DNA of 64,000 nt from Treponema sp. UBA4873 (GCA_002399405.1 DHDP01000002.1:124001-188000), one strand, 5' to 3'; counted from the first letter of the stretch, positions 8,877 through 17,309 are shown. A program made the numbers and translations. Notes: generated by a model not told the origin, from the letters alone.

Positions 8877-9700
8877 AAATATTCGGCCGTCTGTTCCCGA
8901 AAAAAAAGAAACTTTCAAAACTGCTTGCGTCCGCCCGGTGGGAACAGATAGTACAGTCGAATGAATGGCGGCGCGTTCCTCTGCATGCGGAACTTGAACG
9001 CTGTTTTGCACGGCTTGTCGCCGAAGAAACGAAGGAAAAAGCGGCTCAGGTTGACGAACAGCAGCTGCGGCTCATAGCGCTGCAGAGTCAGATTAATTCA
9101 CATTTTTTGTACAACACGCTGGAATGTATCCGCGGACAGGCGCTGCTCGACGACAACAAAAATATTGCTGATATGCTCGAAACGCTCAGCACGTTCTTCA
9201 GATACAGCACCAGCAGGCGTGAAAACGTCGTGATGTTTCAGGACGAACTGATCAACACGCAGAATTACATGAAAATACAGCAGTACCGTTTCGGCAGCCG
9301 TTTTTCACTCGAAATAGAAGCGGACGATTCCGCAGTCGGCAGCTGTTTCGTTCCCAAACTGGTGCTGCAGCCGGTGATTGAAAACGCAGTGCTGCACGCG
9401 TTCGAGGACCGCCGTCAGGGACAGATAACGCTGTCGGCGGACATTGCGGAAAATCTGTTCGTCATAACAATTTCCGACAACGGCAGAGGAATGGACGAAA
9501 GCACGCTTGAACTGCTGCGCAATCATATTCAGGGTACGACAGACAGCTCGGGAGAAAAGAAAACAGGGATTGCGCTTGCAAACGTTCAGAAGCGCATTCA
9601 TATGCTGTTCGGGAGCGCATACGGCATATCGGTGTACAGCACCGTCGGTCTGGGAACGGACGTGGAAATAACGCTTCCATGCGTATTCAGCAAGGGATGA
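8873..9700 (+). CDS. Soluble LytS/YesM-type histidine kinase lacking a sensor domain
   Basis: A 275-residue His-kinase. The phospho-accepting His lies at about residue 77 in SQINSHFLYNTLECI. The ATP-binding parts are the N box (LQPVIENAVLHAF), G1 (ISDNGRGMD) and G2 (TGIALANVQKRIHMLFG). Typical YesM kinases are about 570-600 residues, with two membrane helices, an extracellular sensor and HAMP. Here all of that is missing: the N-terminus is only about 60 residues, basic (FPKKKKLSK) and helical. The protein must therefore be cytoplasmic and receive its signal through a partner. Its gene is followed 10 bases later by the ABC-like gene, which with the permease behind it is the obvious candidate partner. 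Confidence 0.9.
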   Translation: MKIFGRLFPKKKKLSKLLASARWEQIVQSNEWRRVPLHAELERCFARLVAEETKEKAAQVDEQQLRLIALQSQINSHFLYNTLECIRGQALLDDNKNIADMLETLSTFFRYSTSRRENVVMFQDELINTQNYMKIQQYRFGSRFSLEIEADDSAVGSCFVPKLVLQPVIENAVLHAFEDRRQGQITLSADIAENLFVITISDNGRGMDESTLELLRNHIQGTTDSSGEKKTGIALANVQKRIHMLFGSAYGISVYSTVGLGTDVEITLPCVFSKG

Positions 9701-9710
9701 CGGATTCCGT

Positions 9711-11132
9711 ATGAAAAAAACGATACTGTATCTGCACGACGCGTCTCTTTCGTACGGGAAAAACACGGATGCCCACGACATATGTTTTTCACTGAGCAAG
9801 GGAGAAATCGTGTCGCTGTACGGGCTGGGCACAGCAGGTCATCATGCGCTCGCTGATTTTCTGAGCGGCGGATGCAGTCTGATTTCAGGGACCGTGATTC
9901 TGAACGGCAGAACGCCGGATGATGCGGTACGCATATATCCTTCGGAATCCGGTTTCTGCCGTTTTGAACCGTTTACGCCGCAGGAACACGCTCTGTCCGT
10001 CCTCGAATACCTGTTTCTCATACGTTCCGAAAAATATATCAGCAGATTCTGGAACGAAAAAAAACTGATGCACCGCGCACGGGAACTTCTGGACACAGTC
10101 AGGCTGCAGTGTCCGGTACATACGCAGCTCGGAAAGTTGACTGCCGCGGAATATTTCCAGCTGCAGTGCGCAAAGGCCGTCGACATGCATGTGTCCGCGG
10201 TTATTTTTTCGGAAGACGTCTCGGGTTTTCCCGAAGAGGACATCGGAAAATTCAGGAAGACGCTTTCCGTTCTGAAATCGAACGATATTTCGGCCGTCAT
10301 CTGTTCGGATACGCTGCCGGAAGAATCAGGCCGTTCAGACCGGATATATTTATTCCGGGACGGCACTATTGTGAAAAAACTGGCGCCGGAACAGTATGAC
10401 AGGGAAAAGGCCCTCGTGTACGTACGATCTGCGGACGCAGCGCAGAAAGAAAAAGTCCCGGAAAAAAAGACGCCCTTTTTTTCTGTCTCCGGCCTGGCCG
10501 GAACAGGGACAGAGGAAATACTGCCGGGATTTTCGGTCTGCAGGGCGGAAGCAGTCAATCTTGTGAACTACAGTTTCACTTCCCGGGAAAATATTTTCAA
10601 ATCGCTCACCGGACAAACATATGCTCCCGCATTGAAAATGCAGATCGGTACGGAAAGTATCAGGCCTGTCGGCTATGAACTGTTATTTAAAAGAAAAGTT
10701 GCTGCGGTCCGGAATTTTTCAGACGAAAAAGGCGGTTTCCCGAAACTGTCGGTAGCGGACAACATGGTCATGCCGTCGTTGAAAAAAATATGCCGGGCGG
10801 GATTTTTCGTAACGGACAAAGCGGGAAAAGCGCTGTACCGCCAGATACGGAAACAGTACCCGGAACTGCCTGAACGCATGGCCGACTGTTCTCCGTCCGA
10901 ACGTATTATTGTCAGGATGGAAAGCCTTATCGTATTCGGTCCGGAAGTGCTGATTATGCTTGATCCGTTTTTTCTGCTCGATGCAAAATGCCGTACCGTC
11001 GTAAGAAACTATATACGGAAATTCATAAAACGCGGTACAGCCGTAATCCTTATTTCATCGGGCGGAAGCGCGTATACGGCCGTCTGTTCCCGGATAATTC
11101 AGACAGAACAGGGAGAAAACGTATGGAAGTGA
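9711..11132 (+). CDS. Degenerate sugar ABC ATPase-like protein, probably not catalytic
   Basis: A 473-residue homologue of double-ATPase sugar importers (RbsA/MglA architecture, usually about 500) that has lost the ATPase motifs. In the first half the Walker A site reads GLGTAGHH (residues 38-45), with His in place of the essential Lys and Ser/Thr. The signature region is LTAAEYFQLQCAKAV instead of LS-x-x-QQ. Walker B reads AVIFSED, with Ser replacing Asp, and the switch His is replaced in AVICSDT. In the second half (about 255-473) Walker A is absent (NLVNYSFTSREN), the signature is CSPSERII and Walker B is LIMLDPF. The fold and gene position remain, and the frame is fully open over 473 codons, so the protein seems to be maintained. 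I infer a structural or signalling role on the adjacent permease-like protein. Confidence 0.82.
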   Translation: MKKTILYLHDASLSYGKNTDAHDICFSLSKGEIVSLYGLGTAGHHALADFLSGGCSLISGTVILNGRTPDDAVRIYPSESGFCRFEPFTPQEHALSVLEYLFLIRSEKYISRFWNEKKLMHRARELLDTVRLQCPVHTQLGKLTAAEYFQLQCAKAVDMHVSAVIFSEDVSGFPEEDIGKFRKTLSVLKSNDISAVICSDTLPEESGRSDRIYLFRDGTIVKKLAPEQYDREKALVYVRSADAAQKEKVPEKKTPFFSVSGLAGTGTEEILPGFSVCRAEAVNLVNYSFTSRENIFKSLTGQTYAPALKMQIGTESIRPVGYELLFKRKVAAVRNFSDEKGGFPKLSVADNMVMPSLKKICRAGFFVTDKAGKALYRQIRKQYPELPERMADCSPSERIIVRMESLIVFGPEVLIMLDPFFLLDAKCRTVVRNYIRKFIKRGTAVILISSGGSAYTAVCSRIIQTEQGENVWK

Positions 11133-12031
11133 GAAACGGCACAGGCAGCATCATATTCTCCGCAATTTCGTTCAGCATAATCCTCTTCCTGTTTATTTCA
11201 TACGGAGGCCCTCTGAATACGACTTTATTCAGAGTGTATCTGTCGCAGGCTTCCGTTATCTGTTTCGCCGTACTAGGATCAATCATCATATATGCGACCG
11301 GCGGTCTCGACCTTGCTTCCGGCGGACAGATATACGTCGGGATGATCGTTTTCTCATTCTGCATAAATCAGTGGCATCTTTCTCTTCCCGCCGCAATTCT
11401 GCTCCTCGCCGTTTTCTCAGTCATGCTTTCGCTGCTGCATCTGCTTTTCAGCACTGCGCTCGGAATAAACACCGTCATCTACACGCTTGCGCTGCAGGTC
11501 ATATTTACCGGAGCGGGAAATCTGCTGTTGCCGTATGCTGCGGCGGGCGGCGGCCTCTACGGCATCGTGCCGGAAAATACTGCAGGCGGAATGCCGCTCC
11601 GGTTCGTCATATGGGCAGGCGTTATGGCGTTTTTCTCCGCATATCTGCGCTTTACTGCAACGGGCCGTTCGTTCACGATAGCGCATATCCTCACGAGTTT
11701 TCCCGACACTGATTCGCTTCACCGGAAAGTATGCAGAATATCGCTTCTCGCGGCATCCCTCCTGTTTTCGTTCTCATCGGTGTTTCTCTTTTCCAGAATG
11801 CACGGCTATCCCGTGCAGATTTCGTCGGATTACTCATACGACGTACTTGCCGCTATGTTCCTGGGCGGATGCAGCTTCCGGCATATGGTGCGGTCCGCAA
11901 TAACGGGAAGCATCGCAATCGTGCTGCTTAACGCCGTCCTACTGTTTACCGGACTTTCCGTTCCCATGGAATCGCTCATAAAAGCGGCGATTGTCTTCAT
12001 CGGATGCTGGCTTTCACAGAAAGAATCTTGA
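11123..12031 (+). CDS. Divergent RbsC-like permease-type membrane protein
   Basis: A 302-residue membrane protein of the branched-chain/ribose permease family. I chose the ATG at 11123 because it overlaps the preceding stop by 10 bases, as the other genes of this set overlap, and gives a normal N-terminus. Family landmarks are retained: YATGGLDLASGGQIYVG (compare GGMDLSVGGELAVVG in the intact permease at 14737) and DVLAAMFLGGCSF in the cytoplasmic coupling region. Much of the rest is diverged, and loops such as YAAAGGGLYGIVP differ from the transport paralogue. It is probably the membrane partner of the degenerate ATPase at 9711. Whether it transports or only senses is unknown. Confidence 0.85.
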   Translation: MEVRNGTGSIIFSAISFSIILFLFISYGGPLNTTLFRVYLSQASVICFAVLGSIIIYATGGLDLASGGQIYVGMIVFSFCINQWHLSLPAAILLLAVFSVMLSLLHLLFSTALGINTVIYTLALQVIFTGAGNLLLPYAAAGGGLYGIVPENTAGGMPLRFVIWAGVMAFFSAYLRFTATGRSFTIAHILTSFPDTDSLHRKVCRISLLAASLLFSFSSVFLFSRMHGYPVQISSDYSYDVLAAMFLGGCSFRHMVRSAITGSIAIVLLNAVLLFTGLSVPMESLIKAAIVFIGCWLSQKES

Positions 12032-12062
12032 GATTGTCCCACTAAATATAGATTTGACCGCA

Positions 12063-12090
12063 TTGCGGTATGCTCCGTCCGATTTATACT
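12063..12090 (+). promoter_or_regulatory. Promoter candidate for sugar importer operon
   Basis: TTGCGG (12063-12068) and TATACT (12085-12090) are separated by 16 bases, with about 50 bases of leader to the binding-protein start. This gives the intact importer a separate transcript from the upstream regulatory set. Confidence 0.5.
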
Positions 12091-12143
12091 GAAAATGAAC
12101 GAACACGGAACACACGTGTCAGTTCATCAGGAGGTCAATGACA

Positions 12144-13085
12144 ATGAAAAAAATTATGTGCGGTATTCTGGCGCTCGTCGCGTCGGCGGCGATGCTTTCT
12201 GCATTCGGGTTCGGATCGAAACGTCAGAAAAAAGTAAAAATCGGATTTCTTGCACCGACGCTGCAGACTGAATTCTTTATTTCGATCGACGACGGATTAA
12301 AGGCCGGCACGAAATCCCGCGGCTGGGATTATGTCTCCGTCAGTTTCGACAACGATTCCAGCAAAGCGGTTACCGCAATCGAGAACATGGTAACAGGCCA
12401 GTGCAGCGTCATCATCGCAATGGTTTCCGACACGTCGTGCGACGCGGCGCTCAAGGTAGCTCAGAATGAAGGCGTAAAAATCATGGAATGCGGCGTCCAG
12501 ACGTCGGTGTACGATGTCTGTCTCAATACCGACCAGCGTGACATAGGCGTGCAGATCGGCACAATGGCAGCGGACTGGGTCAACGGCAAACTTTCCGGTA
12601 AAGCGAACGTCGTCGTCTACACGACGTATCAGAATCAGGACATGCAGAAACGCGGCGAAGGAATTCAGGATGCAATAAAGAAGAACAGCCCGAACGCTAA
12701 AATTCTTGAGGTCGTCGACATCGGAAAGGACGTCGTGGGAGCAGGAACATCCACAACGGAAAACATGCTGCAGAAATATCCCGACTTAAACGTGATCGCC
12801 TGCTACGGCGACGCGGCAGCGGTTGAATCGATGGAAGCGGTGAAAGCGGCCGGCGTTCCGACCGACAAATTCGGCATTTTCTCCTGCGACGGTACGGAGC
12901 GTGCGCTCAAGGGAATCGCATCGGGTTCCGTCCAGCGCGGCACCGTTCAGTTTGCACCGCTCGCACCGCAGATGCTCGAATACTGCGAACGCGTGCTCAA
13001 AGGAGAAAAGTTCACGCAGGTCGTTATGTCTGAAACGCATAACATAACGGCGGCGAATATTTCACAGTACTATAACGGAAAATAA
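12144..13085 (+). CDS. Sugar ABC transporter substrate-binding protein (RbsB/MglB type)
   Basis: A 313-residue periplasmic-binding protein of the ribose/galactose class. I prefer the second ATG (12144) over 12138 because the AGGAGG at 12130-12135 is then 8 bases away. A signal peptide (KKIMCGILALVASAAMLSAF) precedes KKVKIGFLAPTLQTEFFISI, the first strand of the type-1 binding fold. No lipobox Cys is present after the signal, so it is probably soluble in the periplasm. Later landmarks are VTAIENMVTGQCSVIIAMVS, RGEGIQDAIKKNSP and GDAAAVESMEAVKAAG. It delivers a monosaccharide-like ligand to the ATPase and permease downstream. The ligand cannot be fixed from sequence. Confidence 0.92.
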   Translation: MKKIMCGILALVASAAMLSAFGFGSKRQKKVKIGFLAPTLQTEFFISIDDGLKAGTKSRGWDYVSVSFDNDSSKAVTAIENMVTGQCSVIIAMVSDTSCDAALKVAQNEGVKIMECGVQTSVYDVCLNTDQRDIGVQIGTMAADWVNGKLSGKANVVVYTTYQNQDMQKRGEGIQDAIKKNSPNAKILEVVDIGKDVVGAGTSTTENMLQKYPDLNVIACYGDAAAVESMEAVKAAGVPTDKFGIFSCDGTERALKGIASGSVQRGTVQFAPLAPQMLEYCERVLKGEKFTQVVMSETHNITAANISQYYNGK

Positions 13086-13102
13086 AGGAACGCTCATGCG
13101 GC

Positions 13103-13125
13103 TGTCCAAAAATTTTGTTTGGACA
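13103..13125 (+). other. Stem-loop 1 in the binding protein-ATPase gap
   Basis: An 8-bp perfect stem (TGTCCAAA pairing with TTTGGACA) with a 7-base loop, 17 bases after the binding-protein stop codon. It probably protects the 3' end of the binding-protein message or attenuates read-through. Confidence 0.6.
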
Positions 13126-13147
13126 TTTTGAGGAACAATGTTGCGAT

Positions 13148-13194
13148 GTTTGAAAAATTAAGTCGGTACAATACAAAGACTTGATTTTTCAAAC
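13148..13194 (+). other. Stem-loop 2 in the binding protein-ATPase gap
   Basis: A 17-bp stem (13148-13164 with 13178-13194, one G-U wobble) enclosing a 13-base loop. No strong U-tract follows, so it is more likely a stabilising or processing structure than a simple terminator. Confidence 0.65.
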
Positions 13195-13200
13195 TCGGAA

Positions 13201-13233
13201 GGGTGTCCCGGAAGAAAAACTTTCGGGACGCCC
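13201..13233 (+). other. Stem-loop 3 just upstream of the ATPase start
   Basis: A 14-bp GC-rich stem (13201-13214 with 13220-13233, two wobble pairs) with an AAAAA loop. It ends 17 bases before the ATPase ATG and just before its AGGGGA ribosome site, so it could influence translation initiation. Confidence 0.65.
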
Positions 13234-13250
13234 TGTACAGGGGAAAAATC

Positions 13251-14756
13251 ATGACTGATACACTTCTGTCGGTAAAAGACATAGTGAAAACATATCCCGG
13301 TGTCATTGCGATCGACCGTCTTTCGTTTGATTTGAAAAAAGGCGAAGTTCACGCACTCGTCGGAGAAAACGGAGCGGGAAAGTCGACGCTCATAAAAATT
13401 CTTTCCGGCGCTATAGTCCCCGATTCGGGAACAATAACGATGGAAGGAAAAACATACAATGCAATGACGCCGAAACTGGCGAAATCCGCCGGCATTGAGG
13501 TAATTTATCAGGAATTTACGCTGGTTCCGGGAATCAGCGCGGCGGAAAATATTTTTCTCGGCGAGAAAACAAAACCGGGATTCTTTGTCGATATTAAGGA
13601 CCGGGAGACGCGGGCGCGGAAAATATTCGAAACAATGCACGTCGACATAGACGTTTCAAAACCGGTGCGCTCGCTCTCTCCCGCGTACCAGCAGATAGTC
13701 GAAATCGCAAAAGCGATAAGCAGAAATCTGAAAATTCTGATAATGGACGAACCGACCGCGCCGCTCATGGTGAGCGAAGTGCAGACATTGTTTACCATCG
13801 TGAAGGATTTGAAAAAACGCGGCGTAACAATCATCTACATATCGCACCGGCTGGAAGAGCTGTTTGAAATAGCGGACCGCATAACGGTCATGCGCGACGG
13901 ATGCTATGTCGGCACGGAAAACATCGAGGATGTAACGCGCGAGAAGCTGATTTCAATGATGGTCGGCAGGACAGTCTCCGAAAAATATCCGCCGCGGAAA
14001 ACCGCGGTAGGGCGGGAACTGTTCCGGGTCGAGCACCTGAGCGGAAACGGCGATCACGACATTTCGTTCAGCCTGCATCAGGGCGAGATTCTCGGTTTCG
14101 CGGGACTTGTCGGAGCCGGCAGGACTGAACTGATGCGCGTCATCTACGGTGCCAGCGCATGCGAAGGCGGAAAACTGTTTCTCGAAGGCAGGGAACTGAA
14201 AATCAGAAACTGCGGCGACGCGATACGGAACGGCATCGGATACATTCCCGAGGACAGGAAAAATCAGGGAGCGTTCCTCCGCATGTCCGTCAAATGGAAC
14301 ATCGCGATGAACAATTTGAAAAATCTGTCCCGCGGCATTTTTCTGAACGGTGCGGCCGAGCAGGAAACAGCGGAAAAATACCGCAGCATGTTCGAAATAA
14401 AAACACCGGGAACGGACCAGCTGGTGATGAACTTGAGCGGCGGCAATCAGCAGAAAGTCGTGATAGCAAAGACGATTGCGGCGTCGAAGAAGGTTATTAT
14501 TTTCGACGAACCGACGCGCGGCATAGACGTCAAGGCAAAGCAGGAAATCTACGCGCTCATGAATGAACTCGTAAGGGACGGCAACGCGATTATTATGATT
14601 TCTTCGGATATGCCCGAACTGCTCGGCATGTCCGACCGGATTGTGGTTATTTACGAAGGCCGTAAAAACGGCGAAGTGATGAAAGCGGAATTCGATCAGA
14701 ATTACATTCTTGATCTTGCTTCAGGAGGAAAAGCACATGAAAAGGCAGCTTACTAA
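13251..14756 (+). CDS. Sugar ABC transporter double ATP-binding protein (RbsA/MglA type)
   Basis: A 501-residue fused tandem ATPase. The ATG at 13251 follows an AGGGGA ribosome site. The first domain has intact Walker A (GENGAGKST), Q-loop (IYQEFTLVPG), signature (LSPAYQQIVEIAKAI), Walker B (LIMDEPT) and switch (YISHRLEE). The second domain has the family's usual altered Walker A (GLVGAGRTEL), an LSGGNQQKV signature and FDEPTRGIDV. It powers import of the sugar bound by the 12144 product through the 14737 permease. Side by side, it shows how far the 9711 protein has lost the catalytic residues. Its end overlaps the permease start by 20 bases. Confidence 0.95.
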   Translation: MTDTLLSVKDIVKTYPGVIAIDRLSFDLKKGEVHALVGENGAGKSTLIKILSGAIVPDSGTITMEGKTYNAMTPKLAKSAGIEVIYQEFTLVPGISAAENIFLGEKTKPGFFVDIKDRETRARKIFETMHVDIDVSKPVRSLSPAYQQIVEIAKAISRNLKILIMDEPTAPLMVSEVQTLFTIVKDLKKRGVTIIYISHRLEELFEIADRITVMRDGCYVGTENIEDVTREKLISMMVGRTVSEKYPPRKTAVGRELFRVEHLSGNGDHDISFSLHQGEILGFAGLVGAGRTELMRVIYGASACEGGKLFLEGRELKIRNCGDAIRNGIGYIPEDRKNQGAFLRMSVKWNIAMNNLKNLSRGIFLNGAAEQETAEKYRSMFEIKTPGTDQLVMNLSGGNQQKVVIAKTIAASKKVIIFDEPTRGIDVKAKQEIYALMNELVRDGNAIIMISSDMPELLGMSDRIVVIYEGRKNGEVMKAEFDQNYILDLASGGKAHEKAAY

Positions 14757-15702
14757 AACATGGATAGATTATTATAAGCAGTTCGGCATTTATTTGTTTC
14801 TGGCGGCGGTATTTTTATTTTTTGCCGTTACAACGCCGAATTTTGTCTCGTACAAAAACATAATAAATATTCTGCGGCAGGTGTCGATGTTCGGCATCGT
14901 CGTCATCGGCGTCGCGTTCGTCATGATAGGCGGCGGCATGGATTTGTCAGTCGGCGGAGAACTTGCCGTCGTGGGCATGGTGCTCGGATACCTCATGGTC
15001 AATCTGCATCTTCCCGTTGCGGTGGCGATAGTTCTGGGCATCATTCTCGGCTGTCTGTTCGGCGTCCTTAACGGACTGGTGGCGATAAAGCTCAACATCG
15101 CTCCGATTATCGTCACGCTTGCAACGATGCTTGTGCTCCAAGGTGTCGCCTATCTGATTACCGGCGGCTATCCGATAACGGGAATGCCCGACAAGTTCGT
15201 CGTCTTCGGACAGGGATACGTCGGAGTCATACCGATTCCCGTCATCATATTCATTCTGTTCATCGTGTTCGGCTGGATCGTGATGAACAAGACGTATCTG
15301 GGCCGGTACATCTACGCGCTCGGCGGAAATAAAGAAGCGGCGCGCCTTGCGGGCATCAACGTAGACAGACTTACCGTCGCCGTCTACACGTTCGCGGGAT
15401 TCGCGGCCAGCATCGCGGCAATCATCATGGTCGGACGAACGAACGCGTCGCAGCCCGGTGCGGGAAGCAGCTATCCGTTCGACTGCATGACTGCGGCCTG
15501 TCTCGGCGGAATAAGTATTCAGGGCGGCGAAGGAAAAATAAGCGGAGTCGTAGTCGGCGTCATCATTCTCGGCATTCTCGACAACGGTCTCGTTCTTCTC
15601 GGCGTGAACACCAATTTCCAGAGCGTCATAAAGGGCGCAATTCTGCTTCTTGCAGTCGCAATCGACTGCTATAAAACAAAAGCAAAACGCAGCGCAAAAT
15701 AA
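14737..15702 (+). CDS. Sugar ABC transporter permease (RbsC type)
   Basis: A 321-residue permease with eight to ten membrane helices. The ATG at 14737 follows AGGAGGAA and lies inside the end of the ATPase gene, so translation is coupled. Landmarks are TTPNFVSYKNIINILRQ, GGGMDLSVGGELAVVG, the coupling loop NKEAARLAGINVDRL and CLGGISIQGGEGKISGVVVG. It forms the membrane channel, probably as a homodimer, of the importer with the 12144 and 13251 products. No sugar specificity can be read from the sequence. Confidence 0.95.
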   Translation: MKRQLTKTWIDYYKQFGIYLFLAAVFLFFAVTTPNFVSYKNIINILRQVSMFGIVVIGVAFVMIGGGMDLSVGGELAVVGMVLGYLMVNLHLPVAVAIVLGIILGCLFGVLNGLVAIKLNIAPIIVTLATMLVLQGVAYLITGGYPITGMPDKFVVFGQGYVGVIPIPVIIFILFIVFGWIVMNKTYLGRYIYALGGNKEAARLAGINVDRLTVAVYTFAGFAASIAAIIMVGRTNASQPGAGSSYPFDCMTAACLGGISIQGGEGKISGVVVGVIILGILDNGLVLLGVNTNFQSVIKGAILLLAVAIDCYKTKAKRSAK

Positions 15703-15784
15703 AAAATGCACTGAAGGACGACCGGGCTGCCGCAGAAGTGCGCAGCGTCGGCCGTTCCGTGAAATATTTTGAGGAGGGAAAACC

Positions 15785-16648
15785 ATGAGTACGAAAGCTT
15801 TACCGTTTTATGAATTTAATAAAGGAATATACGAAATAGACGAATTCGACTGCGCCTCAATCTTCGTAATTGTCGGAACGGAACGCGCTCTTGTGCTCGA
15901 TACCGGTACCGGCATAGGGGATTTGCGGTGGGTGCTTGAAAACAGGATTACCGACAAACCGTACGACGTCGTCCTTTCGCACAATCACGGCGACCATGTC
16001 GGCGGCGCAGGTTTTTTCGACACGGTCTGGATTCATGAAAAGGATTCGGACTGGAACACGCCCGGTACGGCCCCAACGCTCTCGTTCCGCAGGGAATACG
16101 CCGGACTCATACGCCGCCGGGAGCATAAATATTACCGGTATGATCCCGACGCGGACATACTCCCCTGGACGAAAGAGCCGCAGAAAAAAATGCTGAAGGA
16201 CGGAACGTCGTTTTATCTGGGCGGGCGAACAGTTACGTTTTATCACTGTCCCGGACACACGGACGGGGAATGCGTCGCCGTCGACAACCTGACGCACACG
16301 CTGCTGATTGCCGACGCGTGCAACAACAATCTGCTGCTCGGCAGCGCGTCCGAAACCGACGTGCACAGGATTATCAGTACGGCTGAAGAAAGCCTCAGCA
16401 GGATTGCGTCGATGCGCAATCTGTATGAGGACATATACAACTCCCATCACGATTTCCGCGGATTCGGACAGCCGCTTTCTCCCGACGTACTGCCCGACGT
16501 TCTCGGCTGTCTCACCGATTTGTACGAACAGAAAGCGCAGTTCAAAACAGTTCCCGACGCGCTTTCGACGACGGGAGGTACTAAAACAGTCGCGGTACGG
16601 AACGCCGTCCAGATATCTCTTATGGATAAAAATATAAAGTACTACTGA
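15785..16648 (+). CDS. MBL-fold metallo-hydrolase
   Basis: A 287-residue metallo-beta-lactamase-fold protein preceded by GGAGGG. The metal-binding motif HNHGDH lies near residue 60 (VVLSHNHGDHVGG), a further metal His is in CPGHTDGE, and HHDF occurs later. No signal peptide is present, so it is cytoplasmic. The gene follows the sugar permease by 82 bases in the same direction, suggesting a role in metabolising the imported compound or a toxic intermediate (lactonase or glyoxalase II-like), but the substrate is unknown. It is convergent with the TetR gene at 16666. Confidence 0.87.
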   Translation: MSTKALPFYEFNKGIYEIDEFDCASIFVIVGTERALVLDTGTGIGDLRWVLENRITDKPYDVVLSHNHGDHVGGAGFFDTVWIHEKDSDWNTPGTAPTLSFRREYAGLIRRREHKYYRYDPDADILPWTKEPQKKMLKDGTSFYLGGRTVTFYHCPGHTDGECVAVDNLTHTLLIADACNNNLLLGSASETDVHRIISTAEESLSRIASMRNLYEDIYNSHHDFRGFGQPLSPDVLPDVLGCLTDLYEQKAQFKTVPDALSTTGGTKTVAVRNAVQISLMDKNIKYY

Positions 16649-16665
16649 CGAATTGTCCGGCCCGG

Positions 16666-17253
16666 CTATTTTTCCCAGATAATCTTCCGCACAAGGTTCA
16701 TAACGTCCCCGTCGTACTGAAAGTCGCCGAGTACCAGCAGTACGGTAATTCCGTGAACAAGACCCCACAGCTTCAGCGCAAGCGCGTCGGGATCGTCCGG
16801 TTCCCCGGGATTATCTTTTCGTTTTTCGGCTGCGTACCGGCCGACAGTTTCAAGGAATACGTTTTTGGGCAGCGAACCGTTGCTTCCGGGAGGCAGATCG
16901 ATTTTTTTATTCAAATCGTCGAGAAACATAAGACGGAGGTATACAGGATTTTTGAGAAAAAATCCGACATATGCGCATCCCATTTCGTTAATCTGATCCG
17001 TCGTGTTGTCGGGATAAGCTGCGACCGCCGCCTGCAGGCAGGCGTTGAACTGGCTGTCGATTTTACCGGCTATTGCTGAAATCAGCTCATCCTTGTTTTT
17101 AAAATGGCGGTACGGAGCCGTATGGCTGACTCCGCATGTCTTTGCAACATTCCGCAGAGAGAAGCTGTCATATCCGTCCGTATCAAGCAGTCTGATACCG
17201 GCGTCAATGAGTTCTTCCCGGAGGTCCTCGTGGTGATATCCCTTTTCTTCCAT
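16666..17253 (-). CDS. TetR-family transcriptional repressor (WHG-type effector domain)
   Basis: 195 residues. The N-terminal helix-turn-helix is canonical (IRLLDTDGYDSFSLRNVAK then CGVSHTAPYRHFKNKDELI), and the C-terminal part contains LKLWGLVHGITVLL, matching the TetR_C_33/WHG type. It is divergent from the double-flavodoxin gene at 17362, and two 19-bp near-palindromes in the 108-base gap are its probable operators. It should therefore repress the flavodoxin gene and, through the operator next to its own promoter, possibly itself. The inducer is likely a small hydrophobic compound or a quinone-like substrate of the partner protein (inference). Confidence 0.92.
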   Translation of the reverse strand: MEEKGYHHEDLREELIDAGIRLLDTDGYDSFSLRNVAKTCGVSHTAPYRHFKNKDELISAIAGKIDSQFNACLQAAVAAYPDNTTDQINEMGCAYVGFFLKNPVYLRLMFLDDLNKKIDLPPGSNGSLPKNVFLETVGRYAAEKRKDNPGEPDDPDALALKLWGLVHGITVLLVLGDFQYDGDVMNLVRKIIWEK

Positions 17254-17290
17254 AAAAAATCAGTTCCTTTCAAATTGAGTATAGCATATA

Positions 17291-17309
17291 ATGTTGACAC
17301 TGGAAACAT
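17291..17309. promoter_or_regulatory. TetR operator candidate 1
   Basis: ATGTT-N8-AAACAT near-palindrome overlapping the -35 hexamer of the flavodoxin promoter. It shares its first 8 bases, last 6 bases and exact length with a second site 38 bases downstream. Confidence 0.65.

Noticed and set aside
14947..15786. Long minus-strand open frame (279 codons) opposite the RbsC-type permease
   Set aside because: It is the antisense shadow of a strongly conserved permease gene; its translation is rich in Arg, Asp and His with no fold-like pattern.
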